Shown in pieces: positions 7,564 to 14,761 of a stretch of DNA of 49,523 bases. A model generated the notes under the pieces. The model had not been told where the DNA came from. It ran no database searches and saw only the letters and a program-made list of their open reading frames with translations. How positions within the stretch are numbered: position 1 is the stretch's first letter; each line of letters opens with the position of its first letter. The position numbers were made by a program, and so were the translations under genes. Source of the DNA: Ureibacillus galli (lineage in GTDB: Bacteria; Bacillota; Bacilli; Bacillales_A; Planococcaceae); contig NZ_JACSQA010000026.1 of the NCBI RefSeq assembly GCF_014836845.1, positions 1 to 49,523 on the forward strand. The letters run 5' to 3'.

Positions 7564-8040
7564 TTAATTTGAAAAAGTAAACTCTTCTTTTAATGGCTCA
7601 AAATACGCTCGAACCTCTTTTCCCTTATCATGATATGCTTGAAAAAGTTCTTCAACTTCTTGAACACTATACGTGTAATGTTTTCTATTGGATAGATTTG
7701 CAATTAAATTCATGTCAGAAAACACTTTGTTGATTCGATTTTCTGCTACCCTTTTAAACTTCTCTTCTTTAGTTTCCTTCGATGTATCTCTTTCCATGTT
7801 CTCTGCAAATTTAAAACATGGCTCTTTAAGGGGTTGTGAAGTTGATTGTGATTCAAAGTATGCTCGAATCTCTTTCCCTTTATCATGATATGCTTGAAAA
7901 AGTTCATCAACCTCTTGTTGACAATACATATAATTTTTCTTGTTAGATAGATTTGCAATTAAGTTCATATTGCTAAAAATTCGAGACATGCGTTTTGTTG
8001 CTATCCTTCTAAATTTTTCTTGTCTAGTTTCACCTTTCAA
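7564..8040 (-). CDS. Unknown protein made of two tandem copies of one domain
   Basis: This protein of 158 residues has two copies of a domain of about 60 residues (roughly 4-64 and 92-150). Both copies contain FSxMNLIANLSN, then EVxELFQAYHDKGKE and RAYFE, joined by a linker of about 28 residues. The TTG start at 8040 follows a perfect AAGGAGG. The domain is predicted to be all helical and charged, without signal peptide or membrane segment. I do not recognise the family. It lies just outside the transposon's right end and may belong to the invaded DNA. Confidence 0.7.
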   Translation of the reverse strand: MKGETRQEKFRRIATKRMSRIFSNMNLIANLSNKKNYMYCQQEVDELFQAYHDKGKEIRAYFESQSTSQPLKEPCFKFAENMERDTSKETKEEKFKRVAENRINKVFSDMNLIANLSNRKHYTYSVQEVEELFQAYHDKGKEVRAYFEPLKEEFTFSN

Positions 8041-8262
8041 ATTAAATCCTCCTTGCAATATTAACTTTCTGTCAATAAGGATAATACCACAATTATATGT
8101 ATTTGTAGAGTTTTTTTAATTATAATTGAGGTTACCCTTGTTGCGGATTTATTTCAAACGTGATATATTGAGTTAAACCTCAATTAGGTTATTTTATAGA
8201 ACTTCGAGGTGAATAATGGAGGTTTGGTTTTGGGGTGAAAATTATGAAAGAGGTGAGATTAA

Positions 8263-8577
8263 ATGTTTAAAGATGTATTGGACAAGCTTCTAAAGAGTGA
8301 ATACTCAGCAAGAACGATTCGCAAGATCCATAGTCAAGAAAAGAAAATTAGGGGAGTGAAAAACGTTCCTCATTATAACCTTGAAGAGGCAGCTAGAAGA
8401 AAGTTAGAGGAAATTTTCGATGCTGGTAATGTGCATAATAAGTATGCAAGAGAGACATTAATTGCTTTGCAGTACTGTTCAAACCATCATCATTATTTAA
8501 CAGATGCTTTATTGCTAGACGATATTGTCAATCATAAGAGAATTGTTTTTAACAATTACCTTATCGAACATAGTTAA
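8263..8577 (+). CDS. Hypothetical protein, 104 aa
   Basis: A small soluble protein, basic in its N-terminal third, with no motif I recognise. It has a good ribosome-binding site (AGAGGTGAG before ATTAAATG) and its own hairpin terminator just downstream, which supports a real single-gene unit. Two Cys/His-rich spots (QYCSNHHHY) could bind metal, but this is speculative. Confidence 0.65.
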   Translation: MFKDVLDKLLKSEYSARTIRKIHSQEKKIRGVKNVPHYNLEEAARRKLEEIFDAGNVHNKYARETLIALQYCSNHHHYLTDALLLDDIVNHKRIVFNNYLIEHS

Positions 8578-8584
8578 GCTAAAT

Positions 8585-8614
8585 AGAGAGTACCCTAGTT
8601 AGTTACTCTCTTTT
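8585..8614 (+). terminator. Terminator after the 104-aa gene
   Basis: GAGAGTA and TACTCTC pair across a short loop and are followed by TTTT. Confidence 0.6.
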
Positions 8615-8638
8615 ACAAAATATAATCTGGAGTGGAAA

Positions 8639-8788
8639 ATGAAAAACAAAATCAAAGTGGTAACCCAATTCTTTTTTGAGACGGTTATAACTCTTCTACC
8701 ATTTACCATTATTTATTTGTTACTAGGTAATTGGTTATCTGGGGTAACGATTTCGGTAGATATTATGAAGAACGATGGAACCCCATAA
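8639..8788 (+). CDS. Small single-span membrane protein, 49 aa
   Basis: The ATG follows CTGGAGTGG by a few bases. The product has one strongly hydrophobic segment (about residues 14-34) and a short polar tail ending DGTP. The next small membrane ORF lies 18 bp on in the same frame, so this may be the front half of a gene interrupted by the TAA at 8786. No family is recognised. Confidence 0.4.
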   Translation: MKNKIKVVTQFFFETVITLLPFTIIYLLLGNWLSGVTISVDIMKNDGTP

Positions 8789-8806
8789 CACGGAAAAAGG
8801 CGATGG

Positions 8807-9118
8807 ATGGAAAGATGTGGTATTTTCTCAAAAAAAAATACCTTTTTAATTAAATGCCTTGGTTTGCTAGTGTTTTTTATTTCTTTGTCAATTTTCTGGG
8901 GTAAGGTGGAAAATGTCATTCCTCGAATAGAATTTTTGGGAGGTTTAATTAATTTACTCCTCATAGGTCTTTTAATCGTATTTTGGTTAGGTACAACTTA
9001 TTTAAGTATAAAGGTATATTTAGCCTTGTTTAAAAGAAATAAGTCATGGATTGCTAATAATCTAGCTTACATGATAGGTTCTCTAAAACTATATAATAAG
9101 ACAACACTAAACGCATAA
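8807..9118 (+). CDS. Small membrane protein, 103 aa
   Basis: Two predicted membrane helices (about residues 13-33 and 46-72) are followed by a basic C-terminal tail. The ribosome-binding site (AAGGCG) is weak and close. It is in frame with the 49-codon ORF upstream, and the two may once have been one three-helix protein. The gene ends exactly where an IS3 relic begins, so its natural C-terminus may have been replaced. Confidence 0.4.
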   Translation: MERCGIFSKKNTFLIKCLGLLVFFISLSIFWGKVENVIPRIEFLGGLINLLLIGLLIVFWLGTTYLSIKVYLALFKRNKSWIANNLAYMIGSLKLYNKTTLNA

Positions 9119-9212
9119 AGGCAAAATTAAAAATGAGTCCGGTGCAATACCGAACTCATGATACCCAAGCTGACTAAATGATATAACCGTGTCTAACTTT
9201 TAGGTCACATCA
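9118..9212 (+). pseudogene. Relic of an IS3-family transposase C-terminus and right end
   Basis: One frame reads KAKLKMSPVQYRTHDTQAD and stops at 9175-9177, the IS3 OrfB C-terminal signature. About 35 bp further, GTGTCTAACTTTTAGGTCAC leads to a TCA end at 9212, like an IS3 right inverted repeat. It is a different element from those at the window edges. Everything upstream of KAKLK is lost. Confidence 0.75.
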
Positions 9213-9243
9213 CTCTTACCCATCAAGGTTTTATTCGTAGCTA

Positions 9244-9501
9244 CTATGATTCAAAAGCTGTTTTTTCTGGAAATATACCACCTTCTCTAACAAGGCAAAC
9301 TGCCAATCTTTGAGCAGCTCGATCAAAATAAAACTTAGAGGGAATATTTTGATCTGGTAAACTTTCTAACTCTGAAAACCTCCTGGTTATTTTATTTTTA
9401 TTTAACTCAATTTTCCCCATAATCTCTTCATTTGGTCCAAATTTGTAAACTACAGTTTCATCATCTTCATATTCCTTTAATAATAAAACATACGAAGCCA
9501 A
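9244..9501 (-). CDS. Putative immunity protein of a displaced toxin tip
   Basis: A soluble 85-residue protein with no signal peptide. TTG at 9501 is the preferred start: it follows AGAGGAGGAG and lies next to the stop of the upstream toxin remnant. Small soluble genes placed directly after a toxin C-terminus are normally immunity proteins that neutralise it in the cytoplasm. The frame is intact although its toxin has an amber codon, as expected for an orphan immunity gene kept against toxins from neighbours. No catalytic motif is seen. Confidence 0.6.
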   Translation of the reverse strand: MASYVLLLKEYEDDETVVYKFGPNEEIMGKIELNKNKITRRFSELESLPDQNIPSKFYFDRAAQRLAVCLVREGGIFPEKTAFES

Positions 9502-9503
9502 TT

Positions 9504-9938
9504 TTACTCCTCCTCTGGTGGATACCAAGGACGCCCAGATTCAACTGTTTTATCATGTGCGGTCCTGTAATCCGTTTTGAATATTCCTTCAAATTCCGAT
9601 TCAAAAAGTTCATGGTTAAATAAATCAATATCATTCTTGTTATAAGTACCTTCTTGAGGCCTATCCCAAGCTTGTGCAATTTGATAATCTGATTCAAAGC
9701 GTCCAATTCCATGTTCTTTTATGTGCTCTTTGATAAATAGATGCTACTTGATTCTTTGTACCCTCTGTTCGGTCAATCCAGTATTCTGAGCTATTGACTG
9801 GACATCCGTTTTGGATTTTCTAAAGGATTCATACATCTCTTCTGCTTTATCAAGTTGCTTTAGATATTCATCAATTGAAAGTTCCCTGCCCCCAGTTTGA
9901 ACTTTATCCGTCCCTTTTCTATGTACACAGTACTCCAT
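9504..9938 (-). pseudogene. Orphan toxin C-terminal cassette with an internal amber codon
   Basis: One frame runs 144 codons with a single TAG at 9744-9746. Before it the frame reads SIDEYLKQLDKAEEMYESFR and LTEQRVQRIK; after it, LFIKEHIKEHGIGRFESDYQ and onward to SGRPWYPPEEE. The part after the TAG keeps its coding character. The phrase ELSIDEYLKQ resembles DLSIDKYLNQ in the intact toxin upstream, so this looks like an alternative C-terminal tip cut off from its N-terminal delivery region. No start or trafficking domain is present. The toxic activity is unknown. Confidence 0.65.
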
Positions 9939-9996
9939 GATAGTACACCCATCATGAATTACTTACTTTCAAACACTTATTTCTTTTTCTAAAACA

Positions 9997-10446
9997 CTAG
10001 CCTTTATTCTGCTTTTTAATCATTTCCATCCCGTTCATAAATCTCTTAATAGAATCCCCATCCTTCAATAATTCACTTAAATATAGTAATACATCAAACT
10101 CTTCAGGGTCTGCATCATAATAAATCATTCCTGGATCAATAAAAGGCTCATAAACTATATTACAGATATTTTGTCCTCCTATTGTTACACTAAAACATCT
10201 TTTCAACTTTGAAACATAACTATTTATACAAATTAGATCCTCTATAGATGTTTCAAATGATTTTCCATTGTAGAAAAAAAATAGTGTGTTATCTATAACA
10301 TAAATACCAACTACCTGTCCATCTTCACTAAATCCTCCGACGCCTTGTCTAATCAACTGTACTTTATTTTTTTCAACAATTGAATATCCGCTATGCTCTA
10401 ATATAATATACGTCCCTGTTTTAGAGTAATTATTCATTACTATCAT
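9997..10446 (-). CDS. Putative immunity protein, 149 aa
   Basis: A soluble alpha/beta-looking protein with a strong AGGAGGG site eight bases before its ATG. It directly follows a toxin C-terminal remnant whose stop overlaps the ribosome-binding region, the coupling typical of toxin/immunity pairs. The tail (EEFDVLLYLSELLKDGDS) is acidic and helical. The family is not recognised and immunity is inferred from position. Confidence 0.6.
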   Translation of the reverse strand: MIVMNNYSKTGTYIILEHSGYSIVEKNKVQLIRQGVGGFSEDGQVVGIYVIDNTLFFFYNGKSFETSIEDLICINSYVSKLKRCFSVTIGGQNICNIVYEPFIDPGMIYYDADPEEFDVLLYLSELLKDGDSIKRFMNGMEMIKKQNKG

Positions 10447-10459
10447 AAGTTGATCCCTC

Positions 10460-10687
10460 CTAATACTTTAATCCTAATAGTGTATTGATTACATCATCTT
10501 TTTGCATTGATTTTTGTATTATATTTTCCCATACTTGTTCATCGGATTGATAAATTCCTTTATCAATGTATGAATCTCTTATCTTATTAAACATACTCTC
10601 CAAACGTGCGTTAGCAAGAATGACAGACCTTTTCCTTAATACGAAAATATCTGAATTAAGAGTGATGTATTCGGCACTCCATATCGT
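10460..10687 (-). pseudogene. Toxin C-terminal remnant without N-terminus
   Basis: An open frame of about 75 codons with no start codon of its own reads SAEYITLNSDIFVLRKRS, then LESMFNKIRDSYIDKGIY, and ends NTLLGLKY just before the ribosome-binding site of the immunity gene. It begins immediately after a terminator that closes the preceding immunity fragment. This is the pattern of a polymorphic toxin tip displaced from its parent gene. The activity is unknown. Confidence 0.5.
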
Positions 10688-10715
10688 AAAAAAACCATGG
10701 GGTAGCCCATGGTTT
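10688..10715 (-). terminator. Terminator inside the toxin/immunity array
   Basis: AAACCATGGG and CCCATGGTTT form a 10-bp stem with a 4-base loop. On the minus strand a run of seven T follows. It overlaps the stop codon of the immunity fragment upstream and separates two modules of the array. Confidence 0.8.
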
Positions 10716-10898
10716 ATAGTTTATGAATATTCAAATCACATTTATCTTCTTCTGCCACATCCATCGCTGTTCGTATCACTTCAAAAAATGTTTTCCCATC
10801 AGTTGTTACAAAATAGTTCGCAAGATTAGTTACTTTGGAACTTATTTTATCGCCCCAGGGAGGTTTTTGTATCCAACGATGAAAAAATAAACTTGATA
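10714..10898 (-). pseudogene. Immunity-protein C-terminal fragment
   Basis: An open frame with no start reads RWIQKPPWGDKISS, then NLANYFVTTDGKTFFEVIR and a conserved-looking acidic end, and stops at 10714-10716. Its 5' part is missing and the previous broken immunity gene abuts it. It resembles the C-terminal half of a small soluble immunity protein. The assignment rests on position and composition. Confidence 0.45.
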
Positions 10899-11296
10899 TT
10901 ATCTTACAACATCACTTGAAAGTATCTCTCCGTTAGTAGGGTCTAATAAGAACCTTCTTCCGTAAAAATCAGACACAAAAACATCATTACCATTCACCAT
11001 TAGGTTTTCAAATGGCAACTGGTTTTTTTAAGGGAAAACATCACTAACACTCTGAATGGCAACTTTATTTCTCCATCTTTATTAATTCCAAATACATTAT
11101 TTAGATAGCTAATATTATTAGGTATCTCAAGTAATACAATTAATATGTTATTTATATCTATTACATAGCGTATATTGTGGTCAAAAACTATTTTATTTTT
11201 TTCTACGACAAGCTCGTTTTCATTTCGAATAAACTTTATAGACAATTTATTCACTTCTTCATGGTAATGGTCTTGGATTTTTGAAATTACCAACAC
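10899..11296 (-). pseudogene. Frameshifted immunity-like gene
   Basis: The first frame (11296 to 11000) reads NELVVEKNKIVFDHNIRYVI and GINKDGEIKLPF. Near 11020-11035, at a run of seven A, the coding pattern moves to another frame. That frame continues LPFENLMVNGNDVFVSDFYG and ends EILSSDVVR at 10899. No start codon with a ribosome-binding site is visible. The 5' end runs into a toxin-like junction, so the gene was broken by recombination and later by an indel. Confidence 0.55.
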
Positions 11297-11330
11297 GCTG
11301 GCCCATTAAATCAAATTGTTGTCCTATTCG
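11259..11330 (-). other. Possible toxin junction remnant
   Basis: In a frame overlapping the 5' end of the broken immunity gene the sequence reads RIGQQFDLMGQRVGNF, then NPRPLP and a stop. It has the look of a linker from a large polymorphic toxin and has no start. It may mark where a cassette recombined behind the current toxin/immunity pair. Confidence 0.25.
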
Positions 11331-11389
11331 CGATCAATTGTATTGGGCAGCAACATCCTTTGACATAAGAAAAGTAAATATTTACGATA

Positions 11390-11695
11390 TCAATTTTTTA
11401 ATAAATTCCATAATTTATCGTTTAGTTCGCTAATAGGTTTGTTAATCATAATTCTTTCTTTGGTATCTTCTTTCCAGATATAGAAATCAGTTAATCCACC
11501 TCTGATAGGATAAAGGTCTTCAACTAAAGAATTTATCCTGTTTTCTTTTAACTCATTATCAGAATTGGATTTAATAATATTCAATATATCTTCAAGTAGA
11601 GCTATTTGATAGGAAATCTGTCCGTTATTATACCTTTTTAATATAGATAGTAAATCAATTACAGTGCTCTCAATATTATTTATTTTATTATCCAT
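11390..11695 (-). CDS. Probable immunity protein for the adjacent toxin, 101 aa
   Basis: A small soluble helical protein that starts 15 bp after the toxin stop, with TTTGGAGTTG before its ATG. Position and spacing mark it as the cognate immunity gene. The N-terminal half is coiled-coil-like (STVIDLLSILKRYNN); the C-terminal half is mixed. No signal peptide is seen, in line with neutralising a toxin in the cytoplasm. Confidence 0.65.
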   Translation of the reverse strand: MDNKINNIESTVIDLLSILKRYNNGQISYQIALLEDILNIIKSNSDNELKENRINSLVEDLYPIRGGLTDFYIWKEDTKERIMINKPISELNDKLWNLLKN

Positions 11696-11710
11696 AATAT
11701 CAACTCCAAA

Positions 11711-13225
11711 TTATTTTAATGGCCAAGAACCTATCACTTTAACACCTTCTTCAATGTTCCAAGGTTCTTTAATGTATATTTGAATAATATCCAATCCCCC
11801 CTGGTAAATACCACCTTGGCTTCCGACTGGACCTTTGTAAATTGTGGTTCCAGCAGGAATTTCAATTTTAAATACTGTATTTAACCGAGATGTTCCGGTT
11901 AATACACCATTTTTATCAATCCACTGTTCTTTAACTGCTGTATCTATCCTTACTTCTGCAATTGAACTAGGGGGTTTTTCAGTAAACCACTGACCTAAAG
12001 GACTATTAATATCACCTGCTCTATAAAATATTTTAGGTTTAGTTAAAACCTCTATATTATATCTACCACCATAAAAATTCTTATTCGGTTGCCCTCTAAA
12101 TTTTGCCAAAGGGCCAGGATTATTTAAAGAATTATAATCATAACTGTAAAAATCATCATATTTTGAAACTGGATTAGGTTCACTAGCTATTTTATTAGCA
12201 CCTATACCCTTAATGTTTCCCTCATCAATTTTATCAACAGGCTTTGTAGTATTTTCTGTTTTAACGGCAGTTTTAGAAAGGCCTTGAAAATTATCTAGCC
12301 CCTTCATCATTGTAACTCCTGCACCAGTTGCAACACCAGTTGCGGGCATCATGTTGAGTCCATTCCCTGCAACATTTGTTAGCTCTTGAATATTATTTTT
12401 TATTTGATTTAGATATTTATCAATGGAAAGATCCTCGATTCCTGCTTGGACACTCCCTGAAGTCTTGTTTGTTAAAACTTTTATATCATTACCATTTTTA
12501 AGGCTTCCCGTTTTCGGAGTAGCACCTTTTAAACCAGCAACTGTTGTAACCACTCCTAAACTATTTAACCAATGTTCTTTTGAAAATGGATCTTCTGGTA
12601 AAATAGCTTCTTTTGCTGTATCAGTGAAACCAAGGGTCAAATAATTGAAGAAATCATATGTAGAGTCGAACTTCTTTTCATTTCGACTTTTTAACCCTGA
12701 ATTCAGACCGTCTAACGCTCCTATTGAGAGATAATTAAAGAAATCATAAGGGGAATCCAACGCCTTTTCACCACGTTCTTCAAGTCCGTCGAAAAAATCC
12801 TTCCCAATCTCTTTAAAGCTATTCCACGTTTCAATAAATGGATTAGAATCATCTGATTCACTTGTATCCGATTGGGCGTCGTTTATTTTCATACTATCAT
12901 TTTCATCAATACTTTTGTTATTTTTCCCAATCACATTAAGTAACATAGGAACTTGCCTAGCAATTTTCTGTTCAGCCTCTGCATACTTATCCATCGAATT
13001 TTGAAGGAAAGATACTAACTTTTGCATATTCTTTTCAATCGTTTGTAATTCATTGGATATTTTGTACAATTGATCCCCGATTCCGTGTCGTGCTTTAATA
13101 CGGTAATCGATTTGAGATCGGATGGATGCAACTTTATCTGTTGTATTCGATACTTTCGTCGTAACTTGTGAAAAGCTAGGGGTCAAATCATTAACTCTAT
13201 CGATATCGACTTTTAACTTTGACAT
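11711..13225 (-). CDS. Polymorphic toxin with LXG/WXG-like N-terminus and possible ADP-ribosyltransferase tip
   Basis: A protein of about 504 residues. Residues 1-95 are a helical hairpin-like region with coiled-coil character, as in type VII-secreted LXG/WXG toxins. The middle contains a repeated DSxYDFFNYLxxG unit and a Gly-rich stretch resembling a pre-toxin segment (SLGVVTTVAGLKGATPKTG). The last 130 residues hold IFYRAGDINSPLGQWFTEKP, AVKEQW, IPAGTTIYKGPVGSQGG and an IYIKEPW end. This pattern resembles the TreTu family (ADP-ribosyltransferases acting on EF-Tu), from memory. The start ATG at 13225 follows GGAGG. The gene heads the array of immunity genes and spare tips. Confidence 0.7.
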   Translation of the reverse strand: MSKLKVDIDRVNDLTPSFSQVTTKVSNTTDKVASIRSQIDYRIKARHGIGDQLYKISNELQTIEKNMQKLVSFLQNSMDKYAEAEQKIARQVPMLLNVIGKNNKSIDENDSMKINDAQSDTSESDDSNPFIETWNSFKEIGKDFFDGLEERGEKALDSPYDFFNYLSIGALDGLNSGLKSRNEKKFDSTYDFFNYLTLGFTDTAKEAILPEDPFSKEHWLNSLGVVTTVAGLKGATPKTGSLKNGNDIKVLTNKTSGSVQAGIEDLSIDKYLNQIKNNIQELTNVAGNGLNMMPATGVATGAGVTMMKGLDNFQGLSKTAVKTENTTKPVDKIDEGNIKGIGANKIASEPNPVSKYDDFYSYDYNSLNNPGPLAKFRGQPNKNFYGGRYNIEVLTKPKIFYRAGDINSPLGQWFTEKPPSSIAEVRIDTAVKEQWIDKNGVLTGTSRLNTVFKIEIPAGTTIYKGPVGSQGGIYQGGLDIIQIYIKEPWNIEEGVKVIGSWPLK

Positions 13226-13500
13226 GAATGTCCTCCACAAAATTGATTATGGATAATTATATCAAATTTGGAAAATATAAAACAGATAACTAATCCCCCC
13301 ATAAGATATTCCCGCAGTCTCCATGCATGAATTTTAATGAAAGTTAAAAACCTTAATTATTAGGGGTTTGGCATTTTTTTATTGTAATGTTTCACCTGTT
13401 TGCAGTTAATTGTAGTTAACAAAGGAAAGGATTCATATACTGGATAAATTTGTTATAAATTAATGTGAGGGGCTTTCGCGGAAATGAAGGTGATCCAGTG
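13226..13500. other. Intergenic region between the toxin locus and the membrane-protein pair
   Basis: This region is AT-rich and divergent. The toxin promoter should lie here, but no strong -35/-10 pair stands out. No gene is visible. Confidence 0.4.
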
Positions 13501-14232
13501 ATGAATTTCAAAGAAATTGAAAAAGCATTAGTTCAATTAATAAAAATTCTACTTTATTTTGCCATTGTATTAATAATGGTTTATTTAATTTGTACTATAT
13601 ATAATTGGATTATCAGTTGGTTCTTCAATGAACTTAAAATAAAGGATAAGTTTATGTACTTATTTGGAGATATGGATATTAAACATCAGATTGCTCTACC
13701 ATTTTTTGTGGGCATTATCGGTAGTTTTTCGACCTCACTCATTATGTTATTAAAAGGGCAAACAGACGTAAAAATAACGTTGTTTCATGGTTCCTTAGAA
13801 ATTTTTAATTGGATTGTAGCGGTTGTCACTGCTTGTTTATTAGGCGGTATTGCGGGTGTTGGAGCAGTCAATATTTTGAATAGCGATGGTTCAGTGACGG
13901 AGGTTTTAGTTATTGCGCTTGTCGCAGGGTTGAGTGGAATTACTTATTTAAAAGGCATTGCTTTAATGAGTGGTACGGAAGAAAATGAGATTTTTAAGGC
14001 AAGAGTGGATGAAGTCATTGATAATGGTCAAGTGCTATTAACGTTTGGGGAAATACCTAATAATGAAATTTTAGATAGTTGGGAAGACTTTATTCAAACA
14101 TGGGTCGAATATCATGTTGATCAATTTAAAAACGATAATCCCACACACACGAATGAGGAATTTCACGCATATCTTATAGAGCTAGAAGAATTAATTGATA
14201 GGATATGGAAGGGAGATGAGGTGGATGGATAA
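13501..14232 (+). CDS. Multi-span membrane protein (DUF4257-like), 243 aa
   Basis: Four or more predicted membrane helices lie at about residues 10-35, 60-82, 93-120 and 127-148, followed by a soluble acidic C-terminal domain of about 85 residues. The start ATG follows AAGGTGA by seven bases; upstream in-frame codons lack a site. The Gly-rich helix segment (LLGGIAGVGAVNIL) suggests close helix packing. It may belong to a small Bacillus family of membrane proteins of unknown role. The next small gene overlaps its end, so the two are co-translated. Confidence 0.6.
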   Translation: MNFKEIEKALVQLIKILLYFAIVLIMVYLICTIYNWIISWFFNELKIKDKFMYLFGDMDIKHQIALPFFVGIIGSFSTSLIMLLKGQTDVKITLFHGSLEIFNWIVAVVTACLLGGIAGVGAVNILNSDGSVTEVLVIALVAGLSGITYLKGIALMSGTEENEIFKARVDEVIDNGQVLLTFGEIPNNEILDSWEDFIQTWVEYHVDQFKNDNPTHTNEEFHAYLIELEELIDRIWKGDEVDG

Positions 14233-14410
14233 TTTAAAGCCCTCTGATGTAAAGAGTATCAAAAATATTATTCGGAAAGCTCGTAAAGCAAAATCCTTGA
14301 GTGAAATCAATCACTACAATGAACAGTTAAAAAGAATTGACGCGAAAAATCGAAGAAAATCAGTAACAAATAGTATTCTAGCAAGATATAAAAATAGTGA
14401 ATCATTATAA
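14225..14410 (+). CDS. Small basic helical protein, 61 aa
   Basis: The ATG at 14225 overlaps the end of the membrane-protein gene and has GGGAG about nine bases upstream. The product is Lys/Arg-rich and helical (SIKNIIRKARKAKSL). A terminator follows 18 bp after the stop. It probably works with the membrane protein; the function is unknown. Confidence 0.5.
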   Translation: MDNLKPSDVKSIKNIIRKARKAKSLSEINHYNEQLKRIDAKNRRKSVTNSILARYKNSESL

Positions 14411-14427
14411 TTTTGTATGAAATAGAA

Positions 14428-14458
14428 CCCTACATATCTGGAAATGTAGGGGATTTTT
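14428..14458 (+). terminator. Terminator after the membrane-protein pair
   Basis: CCCTACAT and ATGTAGGG form an 8-bp stem, followed by GATTTTTATTTTT. Confidence 0.75.
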
Positions 14459-14566
14459 ATTTTTCTGTTATATAATGACCATTCGAGTAATTGGACATAA
14501 ATTGATTTTGGTTAATTTGAGTAGAGTAGGATAACCAAAACGAAAAATAAAGGAATCATCCCCAAG

Positions 14567-14668
14567 ATGCCCAATATAAGTATCGAACGTTTCGCAGCAG
14601 AACGTAGTATTAAAGAACAATCAAGTGCATTTAAACAATTAAGAAATAAGTTAGCAGACACTAGGTAA
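14567..14668 (+). CDS. Possible 33-aa amphipathic small protein
   Basis: The short ORF begins MPNISIERFAAERSIK and ends KLADTR. It runs straight into a dedicated terminator hairpin, whose stem contains its stop codon. A purine-rich AAAGGA lies about 12 bases before the ATG, which is far. The charged helical composition and private terminator suggest a real short transcript unit. Confidence 0.4.
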   Translation: MPNISIERFAAERSIKEQSSAFKQLRNKLADTR

Positions 14669-14689
14669 AAATCTACCTAGTGTTTTTTT
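14658..14689 (+). terminator. Terminator of the 33-aa unit
   Basis: ACACTAGGT and ACCTAGTGT pair perfectly around an 8-base loop, and a run of seven T follows. Confidence 0.8.
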
Positions 14690-14761
14690 AATTACACAAT
14701 ATTATGAATTTAAATGCTAAACTATTATTTATAATAACCACCATTAACATAATAGAGTAGG

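Noticed and set aside
10566-10829. An 87-codon plus-strand ORF in the toxin array
   Set aside because: It lies opposite a toxin tip and an immunity fragment that have better coding character on the minus strand, and it crosses a terminator hairpin; no ribosome-binding site.
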